From Tillus elongatus (Eukaryota; Arthropoda; Insecta; Coleoptera; Cleridae), in NCBI GenBank assembly GCA_964006375.1, contig OZ023269.1:1922001-1986000 (forward strand): a stretch of 64,000 bases of DNA. Reading direction: 5' to 3'. Below are positions 23,293 through 36,263 of this stretch, one piece after another. How positions within the stretch are numbered: position 1 is the first letter of the stretch; each line of letters starts with the position of its first letter. A model generated the notes under the pieces. It was given only the letters and a program-made list of their open reading frames with translations. It was not told the DNA's origin and ran no database searches. The position numbers and the translations under genes were made by a program.

Positions 23293-23620
23293 AGTTTAGG
23301 TGCAGCAAATGCGTTATGGAAGCGTATTTTCGTTAAAATATTTTAAATGGTGATAACTTAATTTCCTGGAAAACTAGAATCTTCAGTTTTGCTACGTAGT
23401 AAAACCCATATAAAGGCAGCGTGTGTACTAAAGTTTCAAAATAACCACAAATTTGTTTTAATAAACATTTTTTGTTATTTTCTTTGCAGAAACTGGTTCG
23501 ATTGCGATGACTAAAGCGGATTATCCAAGCGTTTAATGAGAAAAAGTACCTGCCAAGTTTATAATTTGGTAAATTTGCTGTTTAGACTTTTAGAAAAACA
23601 ATTCAGAAACATGCTTAGAA
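23293..23620 (+). repeat. Family X variant, diverged
   Basis: End A-like GTGCAGCAAATGCGTTATGG, then GCTACGTAGTAAAACCC, GAAACTGGTTCGATTGCG and ATTATCCAAGCG, in the same order as in the copy at 21262. Confidence 0.6.
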
Positions 23621-23629
23621 CCCTTTCTG

Positions 23630-23915
23630 GATGCACATACCACAAGAAAAATTTCTTGCAAACAGCCCCCAAGGAAGTTACGGGACCAGAAGTTAATAGG
23701 GGTGCTGGGCGGGGAAGAAGATAAAAAGGAAATATGAGCGGAAAATGCGAAAAAACCAGCTTAGTTGGACCTCTATATGCTGCCTCTATGCCTTTTTGCA
23801 GTTATACTTCCTTAAAATCCTGTTTACTCCGCGCAGAACCCCTATTCACCTCAGATCCCGCAACTTTTTTGAGGGCTGGTCCCAAGAAATTTTTCTTGTT
23901 TACATTGTTCTTTGT
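23630..23915. mobile_element. Short inverted-repeat element (unnamed)
   Basis: Left arm CAAGAAAAATTTCTTG... at about 23643-23720 and right arm at about 23820-23905 are imperfect inverted copies; both include CAAGAAAAATTTCTTG and a segment with AATAGGGGT. About 260 bp in all, non-coding; MITE or fold-back element. Confidence 0.6.
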
Positions 23916-24147
23916 TATGCATTGAGGGTGGTTATAGGCATGCAGAAGGTGGAGGAGAACCCCCGCGATAAAGCAGCGGACCAATATTTTCAAATTATGT
24001 TTAAATTGTTACCTCATTTCATTTGTTTAAAATATTTTTCCAAAAGTTTGAGGTTGCCTTGTTTGTCAGTCTCACATAGAGAGCCACAATATTTTATCAT
24101 TAAAGAAAGCATGGATACAACAACAGTAAATCAGTGCTGAAAAGGGT

Positions 24148-24570
24148 CTGAGTGCAGTATTGGTAGAGAATTTTCGTAAAAATATTTCAAATTTGATAAC
24201 TCAAAAATAACATTATGAGCTTTGCGAATAACTCATAATTTGTTTTAAAAAACCCTTTTTGTTGTTTTGTTTGCAAAACTATTTTGATTGGGTTGACTAA
24301 AACAAAACCGTCCAAGCAATTTATAAGGAAAAATACCTGCTATATTGATAATTTAGCAGGTACATTCCCCTTGTAAATAATTTTTTTTTCTGGAAAACTT
24401 ATCCATAGAAAATAGAAATTTCCTCAAATAATTGGTTACTGGGACCTCTAAAAACAACCTCCAGAGTTCATTTAAATTTAAAGAATTAGTTTTAATAATA
24501 TACCTTACTAATAGTGTAAAATTTTTATGAAAATTCACTACTATAATGCACTTGCTGCGTCCCGAACTTT
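24148..24570. repeat. Two diverged family X parts, facing
   Basis: A plus-strand part at 24148-24395 (TGGTAGAGAATTTTCGTAAA, then CCAAGCAATTTATAAGG) and a minus-strand end A part at 24397-24570 (AATTCACTACTATAATGCAC, TTGCTGCGTC). Both are diverged. Confidence 0.55.
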
Positions 24571-25469
24571 TTTAGTTTCTTTTTACAGTTTTTTTTTTCA
24601 TAGTTTTGTGTTTATTTTAATAACTGACGTGTTATACCATTTGCAAAATGGAATCATAGAAAAATTAATTATTGCCTATTGATACATAAATTTTCAAAAA
24701 GAAAACACAAATTTTCCCATAATAAAGAACTCGTCCAAGCCACTTAGAACAGGAAGGTACCTGCAGAATTTAATCAAAATCTTCCTTTTTCTAATAACGT
24801 TCCCTAAAATCAAAGAGGAATTAAAAAAGTTGAATCAGTAGTAAATATTACTTTGTTTGCATATGGCCGAGTTTAAACGGAACAGTAAAAATTTTTACGT
24901 CCTCTTCCGCTGTCATAACTATACGTATAGGGCATTAGAATATGCGACTGGTTTTATTTTGATGGACACACAATGGCATATCTTAAAAGAGTTAGACAGC
25001 AATAAAAATATCTGTAAATGCCTAGTGAAAACCTTAATATACCATCTGAACATCCTCCAGTAGCGGCTTTCTTGAAGATGAAGATTGTTAGATAATAGTT
25101 ATTAGTGTACGCTTACAGCAGATAAAACATTTACTTCTACTGTGCATATCGTTTTACATGATACGTACATATAAGCCGCTTTAAAATTATTACTCTTATT
25201 TAAATGCACTTTAAAATATCCGATCGTCAAGAAAATTTATAGTTTATGCACTCTAATATACGGCTACATACGATTTCTCAAATTTTATTGCAAACTTCAT
25301 ATCAAAAGTATATCTTTGCTAATGTTCCATACTATGTAAGTGATACCTAGTTTGCATTTTTGTCAATTAATATTATTTTATTCGTCTTATATCTTACATT
25401 AACTGCCTTTTATGTTTCTAGAGCTACACACGGTAATAAAAAATTCCTTTATGTAGTGGTTTGGTATTT
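24571..25469. other. Non-coding DNA with an X interior fragment
   Basis: 24690-24795 matches X interior (GAACTCGTCCAAGCCACTTA). Nothing recognised in the rest. Confidence 0.5.
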
Positions 25470-25890
25470 CTGTTTTAGTGAATTTTCTTAAAAGAATTCC
25501 CATGAGGAGATCTCGAGCGTTGAATTTTGAAAAAATTTCTTCAAATGAGCTCAAACTAGGAATCCTGGAATAATGGGCCGATTTTGATAAAATTTGGTGA
25601 GTAACTTCTTTTTGCAAGTAGCTTGGATAAGTTTGTTAGCCAGGAAAATCTCCAGAAATAACAAAGCTGTGGTAACCAAACTTAGTAAGCAGGTTTGCAT
25701 TGGAAGAAACAAACTAGACGCCAAAATTTAGATCTCTAAGTTAAAAGAAAAACAAGTGATTGCATTTAATGGAGCCAAATTTTATTGCCACTAAAAGTCA
25801 GAGAAGACGCAATATAAAAAATATTGGATGTGTTAAACAAAATCTATTAAATATTACAGATAACGTTTATTTTTTCATGGCGCAAAAATA
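25470..25890 (-). repeat. Family X repeat without (TA)n
   Basis: End B (TTTTAGTGAATTTTCTTAAA), TTGAATTTTGAAAAAATTTC, then a direct join to AATGGGCCGATTTTGATAAA where (TA)n would be, AACAAAGCTGTGGTAACCAA, and a distal part (AAAAGTCAGAGAAGACGCAA) shared only with the copy at 40310. End A is missing. Confidence 0.75.
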
Positions 25891-26162
25891 TCAAGAAGTG
25901 TGAGAAAAAATACGATGAAAATCTTATAATTTATTTCCTGTAAATGTCAAAGTGGAGATTTGAAATGTGAAAATTTGTATAACTATTACTGTTTATGAAT
26001 GGTAATTATTGCACAAAATGTATATTAGAATGTTTTAGACTCTCTCTCTTCTCATTTGTTAAAATAATTGCAAAATATGCGTTTAACGACCTTACATATT
26101 ACAAATAAATGACTAAAGACCATTTTGGGTTATCTACCTTGTATTTCACTTTCCTTTCCAAG

Positions 26163-26345
26163 CCTTACGGTAGTCGAAGGGTTAGATAGCTGGCTCATGA
26201 GCAAAGGGACGTGGGTTCAAATTTCACCGTTGACTGAATTTCTCTTTCAACTTTTTTTAAACTTTTTTTTCGTTTTTAATGCAAGTTTAACGTTACCTGA
26301 TCAGATTGTGTAATTCCAATATTCCTTTAGCGACTTTTTGGTTAA
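26163..26345 (+). mobile_element. tRNA-derived SINE (family T) copy 1
   Basis: Head with A-box-like TAGTCGAAGGGTTAGA and B-box-like GGGTTCAAATTTC, spaced as in a tRNA; body and tail (TGATCAGATTGTGTAATTCC, TTTAGCGACTTTTTGG) shared with the copy at 43327. Needs a LINE for movement. No intact tRNA fold was checked. Confidence 0.65.
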
Positions 26346-26591
26346 AAAAAAACTATTGAAAGATAAACACCTTTAAGACTTTTAATTCAAGTTTAATAGC
26401 AGCTGTTGTCAAACCCATTCCACAGTTAACATAGACGTAAAGATTTGTGACATCAAAAGAGTTTGTTTTGAATGTAGGGGTGAAGTTTTCACGTTGCAGG
26501 ATGTCATTTTTTAATCTAAAATTCACGATTTTTATACATAAACACAAAATTAAGATACTGAATTCATTTCATTTGACTGTTCCACACTATA

Positions 26592-27300
26592 CAGGATGTG
26601 CCAATAAAAATTTCCCACTTGGAAAATATCGGCATTAAAAAAATGGCGGGACCGGTCGACCTTGTTTTCAAGGGGGGAACATGATGGCATAAGTTGTGGT
26701 GTCTTGGAACCTACTCATAAGGCAGGGGCGTAAAGTACCCTTGAATTTTAAATGGCACCCTATGTTGAGTGACACCTCATTTCAAAGCTTTCTCAATTCT
26801 GCTCACTACAACATACGACTTTTTAAATTTTGGTTTGAATATGGACATAAAATCATCAATTAAAGAATAAGATAGAATATCAATGAATGAAAGAATGTTA
26901 CTTAATTAAATGTTTCAATTGTTTTCCCTCAATTTCCATACAATAATAAAATCTTTGCTTTATTTCCGAATTTCGAAGCATTTGGAGCATTATCTGACGA
27001 CATTCTTAAGTGAGTTTGGTCATGTATAAATTTTCGACTTTGAGTGTCACCATAGAAAAATCTAAGGGTGTTAAATCTGGATATCTAGAAGGCCACTCAA
27101 TTGAACCTCTGCGTCCGATCCAATGATTTGGAATGTCCTGATTAAGAAATTCACCCACAGCTGCGGCATACTGTAGTGGAGCACCATCCTGCTGAAACTA
27201 CAAATCCGCTTCTTCCAAAGAGTTGTCATTTTCCAATACTTGAAAACAAACTCCACGTGTCTCGGCTTTTCCTACGTGTTTTTTTTTTAATTTCGATATT
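26592..27300 (-). pseudogene. Tc1/mariner DD41D-type element, 5' truncated
   Basis: Left terminus TACAGGATGTGCCAATAAAA. Minus strand at 27210-26890: FQQDGAPLQYAAAVGEFLNQ, WIGRRGSIEWPSRYPDLTPL, DFS, then IMLQMLRNSEIKQRFYYCME and IEGKQLKHLIK. Second and third catalytic D are present, 41 residues apart. The N-terminal half and right TIR are missing, and a stop precedes FQQDG. Confidence 0.8.
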
Positions 27301-28172
27301 TTCGAGGTGGAAAGTTTAAATGTATACAAAGAAACATCACTGCGGACGGTACAGATTACATACCAAGGGAGAGATATTAAGTGTGAGAAATTATGAATTT
27401 GTCACCCTGTATAAAGCGCGGGAAGGACAGATGCGAAATAGTGAGTATATTTCAGCACGTTGTAAGTTGCAATGTTTACGACAACCTTAGGCATCGATGG
27501 CTGCGTTCTAAACTATATTAACTCATAAACTAACATAAAATTATCGCAAAGAAAAAAACGAATCAACATTTTGATTACGCTGTGAAGAGAGTTTTATCAT
27601 TATAATTTTATCCAGCAGAACTAGTTTTCCGTGCTACTGAGAGTTTGTAAAATGTAATATAGGGTTTAAATGTGACACTTCTATTAGCAATATTGAACGA
27701 AATTCTGGTATATTACTAATATAAACTGTTTCATAATACATAGGTGAATTAACTTGCTTAATTTATCGTTTAATCTTGCTGGGTGTTGACTTATATTACC
27801 CCAGTATAAAAACCATTTCATGATGTTCCAACCAGAAAATAAAAATTATTATCAAGTGGATATTTAAATATGCTGACTATATGTTGGTTCTTCTGAGAAA
27901 ATATCCTCACCTTATCGCCTGCAAAAATATATATGCCTACTAACAAGCCTGAAAAAGGAATGCTAATTAGAATACAAATATGTAAATTTTAAGGAGACTC
28001 TAAGATATTGCTTATTCAAAAAAGAAGTAAACAAAATTCATAAAATAACAAGATGAAGGCAATACGGGAATCACTGGTGGGATCGTAAATTATTTATTAA
28101 CACTGGCACAAACACATGTTCCATTTTGTAATATGTTCATAGAGTAAGTTAGTTAAATACGATATTTTAAAG

Positions 28173-28173
<1 letters not shown>
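27301..28173. other. Non-coding DNA, nothing recognised
   Basis: A CACCCTGTATA at 27397 resembles a MITE terminus. Otherwise no assignable content. Confidence 0.4.

Positions 28174-28263
<90 letters not shown>
28174..28263. repeat. (TA)n array, 3' tail of LINE C
   Basis: About 45 TA units directly downstream (minus strand) of the LINE C 3' UTR. Confidence 0.95.
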
Positions 28264-29812
<1,549 letters not shown>

Positions 29813-30609
29813 TTCATCCAACAGCCTTTTATTTTTGAGATTTAAAAAAGACTACCTTTCCAGATGTATTTACGATTAGAACTAAAAACAATTTTTCGCA
29901 CCTTTTTTTCAAACAGCAACCATGAGAGTGGGTCATAGTTCGAACGAGTAGGCGACATCGCGTTGAGACTATGATGATGATGAAAACATTGTTATCCTTG
30001 CATTCTGGATTATTGGTAATCTTGAGTTAGAAATAACTGAGATAAAATAGGGTATTGTTATTGATTGTAATCTTTTATGGCGTACAATCCATTCAAAAAA
30101 ATATATATTAGATAAATCACCCTTTTTCTGATTGGTATCAGAACTAGATTAGTTTATGGAATACGTTAAGCATTATAAGACTCGGGTATGGTACTGTTTA
30201 GATCTTAGATAACTACGCTTCTGTATTTTAAATCTAAGACTGAAATACCGCAGTATTTTGAATGCAAGACCTTCACGTCCGATATCTTATTACTGATTTC
30301 AAACTTTACCTTATTCAGTATTCTAAATGTAGTTTCAGGCTGTTTTGCATTTATTTTCAAGGAAATTGTTCAAATTCTCACACGAGTTAACATTTTCCAA
30401 GTTTCGTAAAACACCAGCTGCACCAATATAACACTTTTATGCTACAATGACACTGCAATGGCTCAATGTGAGACGTTTCCTAATTTTATTCTATTAGGCC
30501 TCTCCAGTGAAGCCATTACATAACGTAAGGGACAATAGAAATGAAATAGCTGTTATTTCAATTTGGGAATCTCTGAAAATGAATACCTTCTAAAGTAAAA
30601 TAATCTCTC

Positions 30610-30692
<83 letters not shown>

Positions 30693-31157
30693 CCCCTTTT
30701 GCGTGTCTTGGTAGCTTTTAAGTTCTTATCCTATAGTCAAATTTACCTGATCAGTGGTTTAGACGTTTGACATAATATAGCAATTTACTTTTCTATTACC
30801 CTAGCTATCATTATTACCTGTAAAACAATTGGTATGATTAAGTAACAAACACCTTGTGTAGAACAAAGTCATTAATAGCAAATACCGAGCGATGGTGTTT
30901 CCATAAGGTATCTAAGGTTTAGGTGAGAGTGAACATAAAATAGCAGCAAAGGAGTGATTGGATCACAATTCATGTTATTAACGAGGTAGTTTTCACGAAA
31001 GTTAAATTTACGATTCTAGTTAAGGAGCTAGAAGAGCATGAAAATGTGTTGATAACCCACATAAGGAGATAAAATGGTATTCAGTGTTCATAACACTGGT
31101 TTATTTTTACTGTTTTATTATCCACTTTATTAACTAATTAGTGTTTAGTAGAATTTT
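29813..31157. other. Non-coding DNA with one (TA)n array
   Basis: (TA)n at 30612-30689; otherwise no frame or family recognised. This is among the least repeat-like stretches of the window. Confidence 0.45.
30612..30689. repeat. (TA)n array
   Basis: About 39 TA units with no neighbouring element that I recognise. Confidence 0.95.
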
Positions 31158-31259
31158 TTAAATAAAACAGAATTGCGTGAAAACAAATATTTTAGTCAAA
31201 AACGAATTTACTAAAAAAATTGAAAAATGCGATGTATTTGATAGCACAGAACTAGCACA

Positions 31260-31733
31260 CTTACTTAAATGATACTCCAAATAGCAAACGTTTTCGGCAG
31301 CCCAGTATCTGCAATTTTGTCTGTTTACATTGTCATTCAAAAAAAAATGTTGCTTCATCGGAAAACAGAACGTCAGCAGTAGAAATAACATTTCTATGTA
31401 ACATGTCCAGCAGTTGTTCACAATATTGCAGTCTTCTATCAGAATCACCGTCAATCAACTCTTGAACGTGTTGTAGTTTATAGAGATGCATTTTTTGTTT
31501 TTGAGACGCCTTAAAACTTTTGATTGACTAACATAATTTTCACGTGCAACTTCACAGGTAGAAGTTGTTGGTTCTTCTTGAAAAGTCAATAAAATATTGA
31601 GTTTTACATCTTCTTCAACAAACTTGGGTCTCCTAGGCAGTGGTTTAACGTGTCCATAATGTGTTCTACACATATCACCATACCCAATCATCATTAATAT
31701 TTCTGTTCGCAGAGTTTCAGTTAAGTATCGCAT
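31260..31733 (-). pseudogene. Tc1/mariner transposase, N-terminal half
   Basis: Starts near 31733 (MRYLTETLRTEILMMIGYGD), with the helix-turn-helix region (FQEEPTTSTCEVARENYVSQ, SKVLRRLKN), a frameshift, QHVQELIDGDSDRRLQYCEQ, then the first catalytic block DVLFSDEATFF and NVNRQNCRYWAAEN. The first D is present; the rest of the catalytic domain is deleted. Block order fits the DD41D-type elements here. Confidence 0.75.
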
Positions 31734-32169
31734 TATTAGACCAAAAATTAATTGAAATTATCGGAACAAAATTACGACCAATTTATTAGGAGACCGTGCA
31801 TTCAACACAATACACCACAAAATAAAACAGAACTGTTAAATTTCACCTTTTACACTGTAAAAATTCGTAGTTAACAAGAAACGATTAATGATACCAAGTA
31901 CGTTTTAGATAAAAGACAAGATAAGAAATTTCAGTGAAGAATTCCAGAGCAGATTGTTTTGTTGTGTGCAAGTGAATGGAGAACATTTATTATAAGAAAA
32001 GGACGTTTTTATTAAGTTTATTTTCGAAATTTGAATTTCAGGGTAAACTGTTTAGTTTTAATATTCCGGTATTAAATTTCCACCCTGTATTGAAAACTGT
32101 AATATTAGGGGGGAGGAGGGTGGGGCAGACTAGGACGGGTAGGACTATACAGACTAGCCTGCAATGATA
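31734..32169. other. Non-coding DNA, nothing recognised
   Basis: Includes CCACCCTGTATTG near 32080, a possible MITE end, and a G-rich stretch before family R copy 2. Confidence 0.4.
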
Positions 32170-33250
32170 GACTGGAGACCAGGCCCCAGGCTGCAGGGGC
32201 CATTGCAAAATTCAGGAGATCGTGGAGGAGCCCATGCTTGAAATAAGGTCAGACTTCGCGATCCCGCTAATCTGCAGAAATAACAAGTTTACAGTGGTAA
32301 TCCCCGACAGCGAGGCATGGCGGAGGGGAGACGCCGGGCCTACCACGGGACGCGATCGTCTGGTTCGTGGACAGGCGTTTATTCGGAAGCACCGAGGGTA
32401 AGTCACAGTATTTCCCTCGGAGCTTATGCAACGGTCTTTCAGGCCGAAATGTACGCCATCATGCGAGAGAACAAGAGAAGGGGTTACACCAACAAGCGGA
32501 TCCTCATAGCCACAGACAGACAGGTAGCCCTTAAGGCCCTAAGTAGCCCACGGGTAAATTCCAGGCTGGTAAGTGAATACCGAGACGAGACAAGCGGCCT
32601 GGCTGGGCAGAATGAGGTCACCCTCATCTGGGTGACGGATCACTCCGGGGTCAAAGGCAATGAAGAAGCTGAGAGTCTCGCGAAGAGAGGTTCAACAGAA
32701 CCATTTATGGGACCAGAACCGGTGGTGGGCGTATCGAAAGGCACGGTCAGGGGAATCATCAAGTCCTGGGGCAGGGAACACCATAAGGCATACTGGGCAG
32801 ATTGTCCAGGGCTCAAACACGGGAAGTAGTTAATTGTGCAACCCAGTCCAAAGAGAGCTGTGGAGATGCTTAATCTTAGCAGATGACTGCTCAGGAACAT
32901 AACAGGACTCTTGACGGGACACATGGCCGTCAAGAAACACCTGCATAAAATCGGGCGGTTCGAGGGGGACCTCATGCAGACTCTGCGGCGAGGGAGAGGA
33001 ATCAGCGCAGCACATCTTGTGCGATTGTAAAGTTCTGGACCGCAAAAGACAAATGATCTACGGACAGCCTAGAGCGAAGACAGATCAATATAAAACTTCA
33101 CCCTACCAATTGCTGTGCAGACTAGTTCAAGGCACAGTGATTTTGGAATGGGTGGAGTAGAAAAGACAAAGGGCATGCACAGTAAGCCAAAGGCTGCAGT
33201 GCTATCGGGGCGGCAGACGTGGACGAGCCCTAGGCAAAAAAGAGGTTTTT
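32170..33250 (+). pseudogene. Non-LTR retrotransposon family R copy 2, RNase H to 3' end
   Basis: 5'-truncated. The longest frame (32317-32829) holds the RNase H domain: LGAYATVFQAEMYAIMRENK (catalytic E), IATDRQVALKALSS (D), LIWVTDHSGVKGNEEAESLA. In the last block the usual D is E here, whereas copy 1 keeps D. The first RNase H aspartate (WFVD) is in another frame. After a stop at 32829 the terminal part (HMAVKKHLHKIGRFEG, a CADSSP-like zinc-knuckle region on reading) and 3' UTR run to about 33240. It gives the uninverted order against which copy 1 can be read. Confidence 0.85.
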
Positions 33251-33396
33251 GCTGGTGTTATTTACTTTGTTTTTGTTTCTTAATTAGTTTAAACAGTGTT
33301 GTTGACCAATCTGAATTATTTAAAAGATTAATTAAAATGTATACTTACCCTTTCTCGGTTGATTTTGACCATATTTATTAAACCTTTACAGTACAA

Positions 33397-33559
33397 GTAC
33401 ACTTGAAAAACCCAAATCACCACAACACATATTTCAGAGACCTTACGATCGTTTCGTTGACCATGTCAACGTCTTCAGAGGAAGAAAAATTCTGGTCAAC
33501 GAAACGATCGTAAAGTCTCTGAAATATGTGTTGTGGTGATTTGGGTTTTCCAAGTGTAC
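33397..33559. repeat. Palindrome of two PLE terminal fragments, 67-bp arms
   Basis: Arm 1 at 33397-33463 and arm 2 at 33493-33559 are inverted copies with very few differences, separated by 29 bp. Each is PLE terminal sequence (CCCAAATCACCACAACACAT, then ACGATCGTTTCG). A long stem-loop would form in single strands. Confidence 0.85.
33441..33481 (-). ncRNA. Hammerhead-like ribozyme motif, best-paired copy
   Basis: Minus strand: CCU, CUGAAGA, C, stem II GUUGAC-AUG-GUCAAC (6 perfect pairs, 7 if the flanking C and G pair), GAAA, ACGAUCGU, A, AGG. Stem I is CCU/AGG. The single extra C between the core A9 and stem II departs from the standard form. Confidence 0.5.
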
Positions 33560-34385
33560 TTATTAGTGCTCATCACAGGTTCCAGTTTTCACATAGTGCC
33601 TTACAGTACACAAGTCTGACATCCTAGGAGTAGGTACTAGTAATATATGAATATAATATATGAATGTTTGATATCTGAATAAATTAAATAAGATATATGT
33701 ACCTTTGATATTTTCGTAATTGGGCGTTGTCAATGCTGCCCCATTTAACGTGGAAATCTCTTGGATGTCAGCTGTGGTTTGCATCCTAGTCAGCTTTTCG
33801 TTGTTCATTCGTTTAATTGCTGCGTCGTTCCCTCATTATCTATTTTAATACTACTTCGTTGCTTCTTAATACTCTATTGTCTTGAAAACTGCTATAGCGC
33901 GTAATATTTAGTAGAGAGGACATTTAATAATTAACTGCAGTTCACTACAATGGGGAAATCTATTAGCTCAGAATGTGGAGCAAGTAATCTCGAATTGTGG
34001 ACACAATATGTTTTAGACATTTCTCATGTTGCAAAAATTAAAGCATGGAATAATAACTGATGTTATGTAGTCTTTGGGGAAGATTATGATTGGACAGATA
34101 TCACATAAGGCAGCAATTTCGGATTCAATATAAAATATCCTACAAAAACTTTTTATGTATTGAGAAATAAAATATTACCTAGATATTAAAACAATACTCA
34201 CAAATATACGAACTCCATTTTAGGATATATTCTTACCTGCAACAAAAATCAAAAAGTTAGTACATAAACGTTTCAATGTTTTTTAAATAACAAATTAAAT
34301 AGCAAAGGTAGGTAAAGTGAAAAATGGTAAAAACCGATAGATGTATATTAAATATTGATAATAACTTTTTAATATTTTATTCCCA
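33560..34385. other. Non-coding DNA, nothing recognised
   Basis: A few bases of PLE end continue to about 33595. The rest is AT-rich without assignable content. Confidence 0.4.
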
Positions 34386-34595
34386 CAAGATGGAGCAACT
34401 CCTCACATTGGCATGGAAGTTCTAAATTTTTTAAATAATGTTTTCAAGAACAGATGGTTTTACCGTTGCCGAGAAATTAAATGGCCAGCTCGATTTACTG
34501 ATTTAAACACATGCGACTTTTTTTATAGTGTGAAAGATCAGCTCGCTGAGCAGAAGTTTCAGAGTTTTTCCTATCACAGCCGATCAACCATTTAA
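34386..34595 (+). pseudogene. Tc1/mariner DD41D-type transposase fragment
   Basis: Plus strand: PQDGATPHIGMEVLNFLNNV, FKNRWFYRCREIKWPARFTD, LNTCDFF. Second and third catalytic D are present with 41 residues between them. Both sides are deleted. Confidence 0.75.
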
Positions 34596-34903
34596 AAAAT
34601 ATTTCTAATTAACGAAGTACATACAAAACAAAAGAACTACTGACATCGCAATATTGTATTTAAGTAATATTTGCCTATCGCGCAATTCTTTTAAAGGGAA
34701 CATTGAGTCCCGTTCACCTAGATGTTGGGCACGTAAATAATCCTCACATTGCTTACAAAAGACAGGGGTTTGGCATAATTTACAGGGTGGTGAAGTCAAA
34801 CTACTCCCTTGCGTCGGATGTTAAAGAAACTGAACACAAACAAAAACTCCAAAGATTTTAAAAGTTAACTCCAATTCAAATAATTGTATTTCTAATTTTT
34901 TTG

Positions 34904-34959
<56 letters not shown>

Positions 34960-35165
34960 TCAAACTTTGAATTTTCTTTCGAAAAAAAATTTTTCTCCGA
35001 AAATTACAAAGTTATTTTGATAAAATTTGTTGGATATCTAGCCTTAGGAAATGCCTCACTACATACCAAAATTAAACTTTTTAAGTTTATAGAAAATTGA
35101 GTTATTCGAATTTGAAGTATTTAATAAAAATTCACTACCATAACGCACATGCTGCGTCCCGATTT
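34904..35165 (-). repeat. Family X variant with (TA)n, end A part
   Basis: (TA)n at 34904-34958, then TTTGAATTTTCTTTCGAAAA, ACTACATACCAAAATTAAAC and end A (TTCACTACCATAACGCACAT, GCTGCGTCC). End B is missing. The interior matches the variant at 21262. Confidence 0.75.
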
Positions 35166-35270
35166 TTTATTTTTAGGTATTTAAACGAAAAACATTCTGA
35201 GACAACCTTTACATACTTAAGATTTTTTATCAATAACCTTTCAAGATTTTAGAATCTGTTTGTTCTGTTT

Positions 35271-35600
35271 TTTTAACGTCGGCCTATTTCCGCGACTATG
35301 GCCAATCACCGACGCCAGGGAGCAGTTTCACCTCACTATCCTGGATATTTTGCCTTTCTGTAAGGAGGATATGGATCTTTAATGTGCCCAACGTCGCATG
35401 GACACGGAACCGACGGCTTTACGCCTCTTCCGAAGGACCAAACGTGCAGACATTTAACTTGCTCCAATACAATACCAAAACCTCGATTGATGTTAATGTT
35501 ACAGTATGTACTGAAAGGGTGAAAGGAGAACCCTGGGATCAAATCCAGTACCCTTCGGTTTCAGAGGCACACGTTCTTACCACTGAACCACCGAGGCTCT
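35271..35600 (-). mobile_element. tRNA-derived SINE (family S) copy 1, full length with TSD
   Basis: Minus strand begins at 35600 with a tRNA-like head: A-box region GGTTCAGTGGTAAGAACG and B-box-like GGATTTGATCCC. The body holds GTTAAATGTCTGCACG and the conserved 3' domain (GGCGTCGGTGATTGGCC, CGCGGAAATAGGCC) and an A-rich tail. Near-perfect 13-bp target repeats AAGATTTT-GAAT lie at 35243-35255 and 35601-35613. It would be transcribed by Pol III and moved by a LINE. Confidence 0.8.
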
Positions 35601-35613
35601 AAGATTTTTGAAT

Positions 35614-36255
35614 AATATTCATTTTATGCGTTGGCTTTCGTACACGGTATATAAAACAAACAAAAGAGACTTACTCTGTGTGAAATGATTAATTTTCTGG
35701 ACAGTTGTGGACAGTAAATATCACATTAATCTGCTTTTTCTGCAGTACAAGCTAAATAAATAGTTCGCAAGTGAAGATAAGCATATGTGTAGGTTTCGCC
35801 TTTTGCAAGTTCTTTCTTCAACAACAATTAAACTCCGTTATCCGGGGACTGATTTTTACAGGCTGGTCAGCAAGGCAAGTACAATGTGAGTGAGACTACG
35901 CAAGTTCAACATACAAGGTGTTATCTTATGTATGTAGGTTGTATTACAACAGAACTGTCATAACTCTGGGTAGGTTAGGCCAATACTGAATAAACATCAT
36001 TTAAAACATTAATTTTACATTAGATATTTTATTTCAAACATAATATATATATACACACACACACATAATAATATATTCTCATTGTTTTGAACAATAGCTT
36101 GTTTTAGAACCATTCCCCCAAACTCAAAACTGTCTATAAAAGACATAGTTTTAATATTATCAGATGACAATTATGACATGTCGAAAATGAGACTGTAAAA
36201 CTGACAATGAAATAAATGAATGAACCAAGTTATCTTCTGAATTGTAGATTAGTTC
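35614..36255. other. Non-coding DNA with a short TA/CA tract
   Basis: A mixed (TA)n(CA)n tract at about 36042-36066. Otherwise nothing recognised. Confidence 0.5.
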
Positions 36256-36263
36256 TTCTAGAA

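Noticed and set aside
23734..24140. Overlapping ORFs of 63-131 codons
   Set aside because: They run through a short inverted-repeat element on both strands with no recognisable family; composition and overlap suggest chance.
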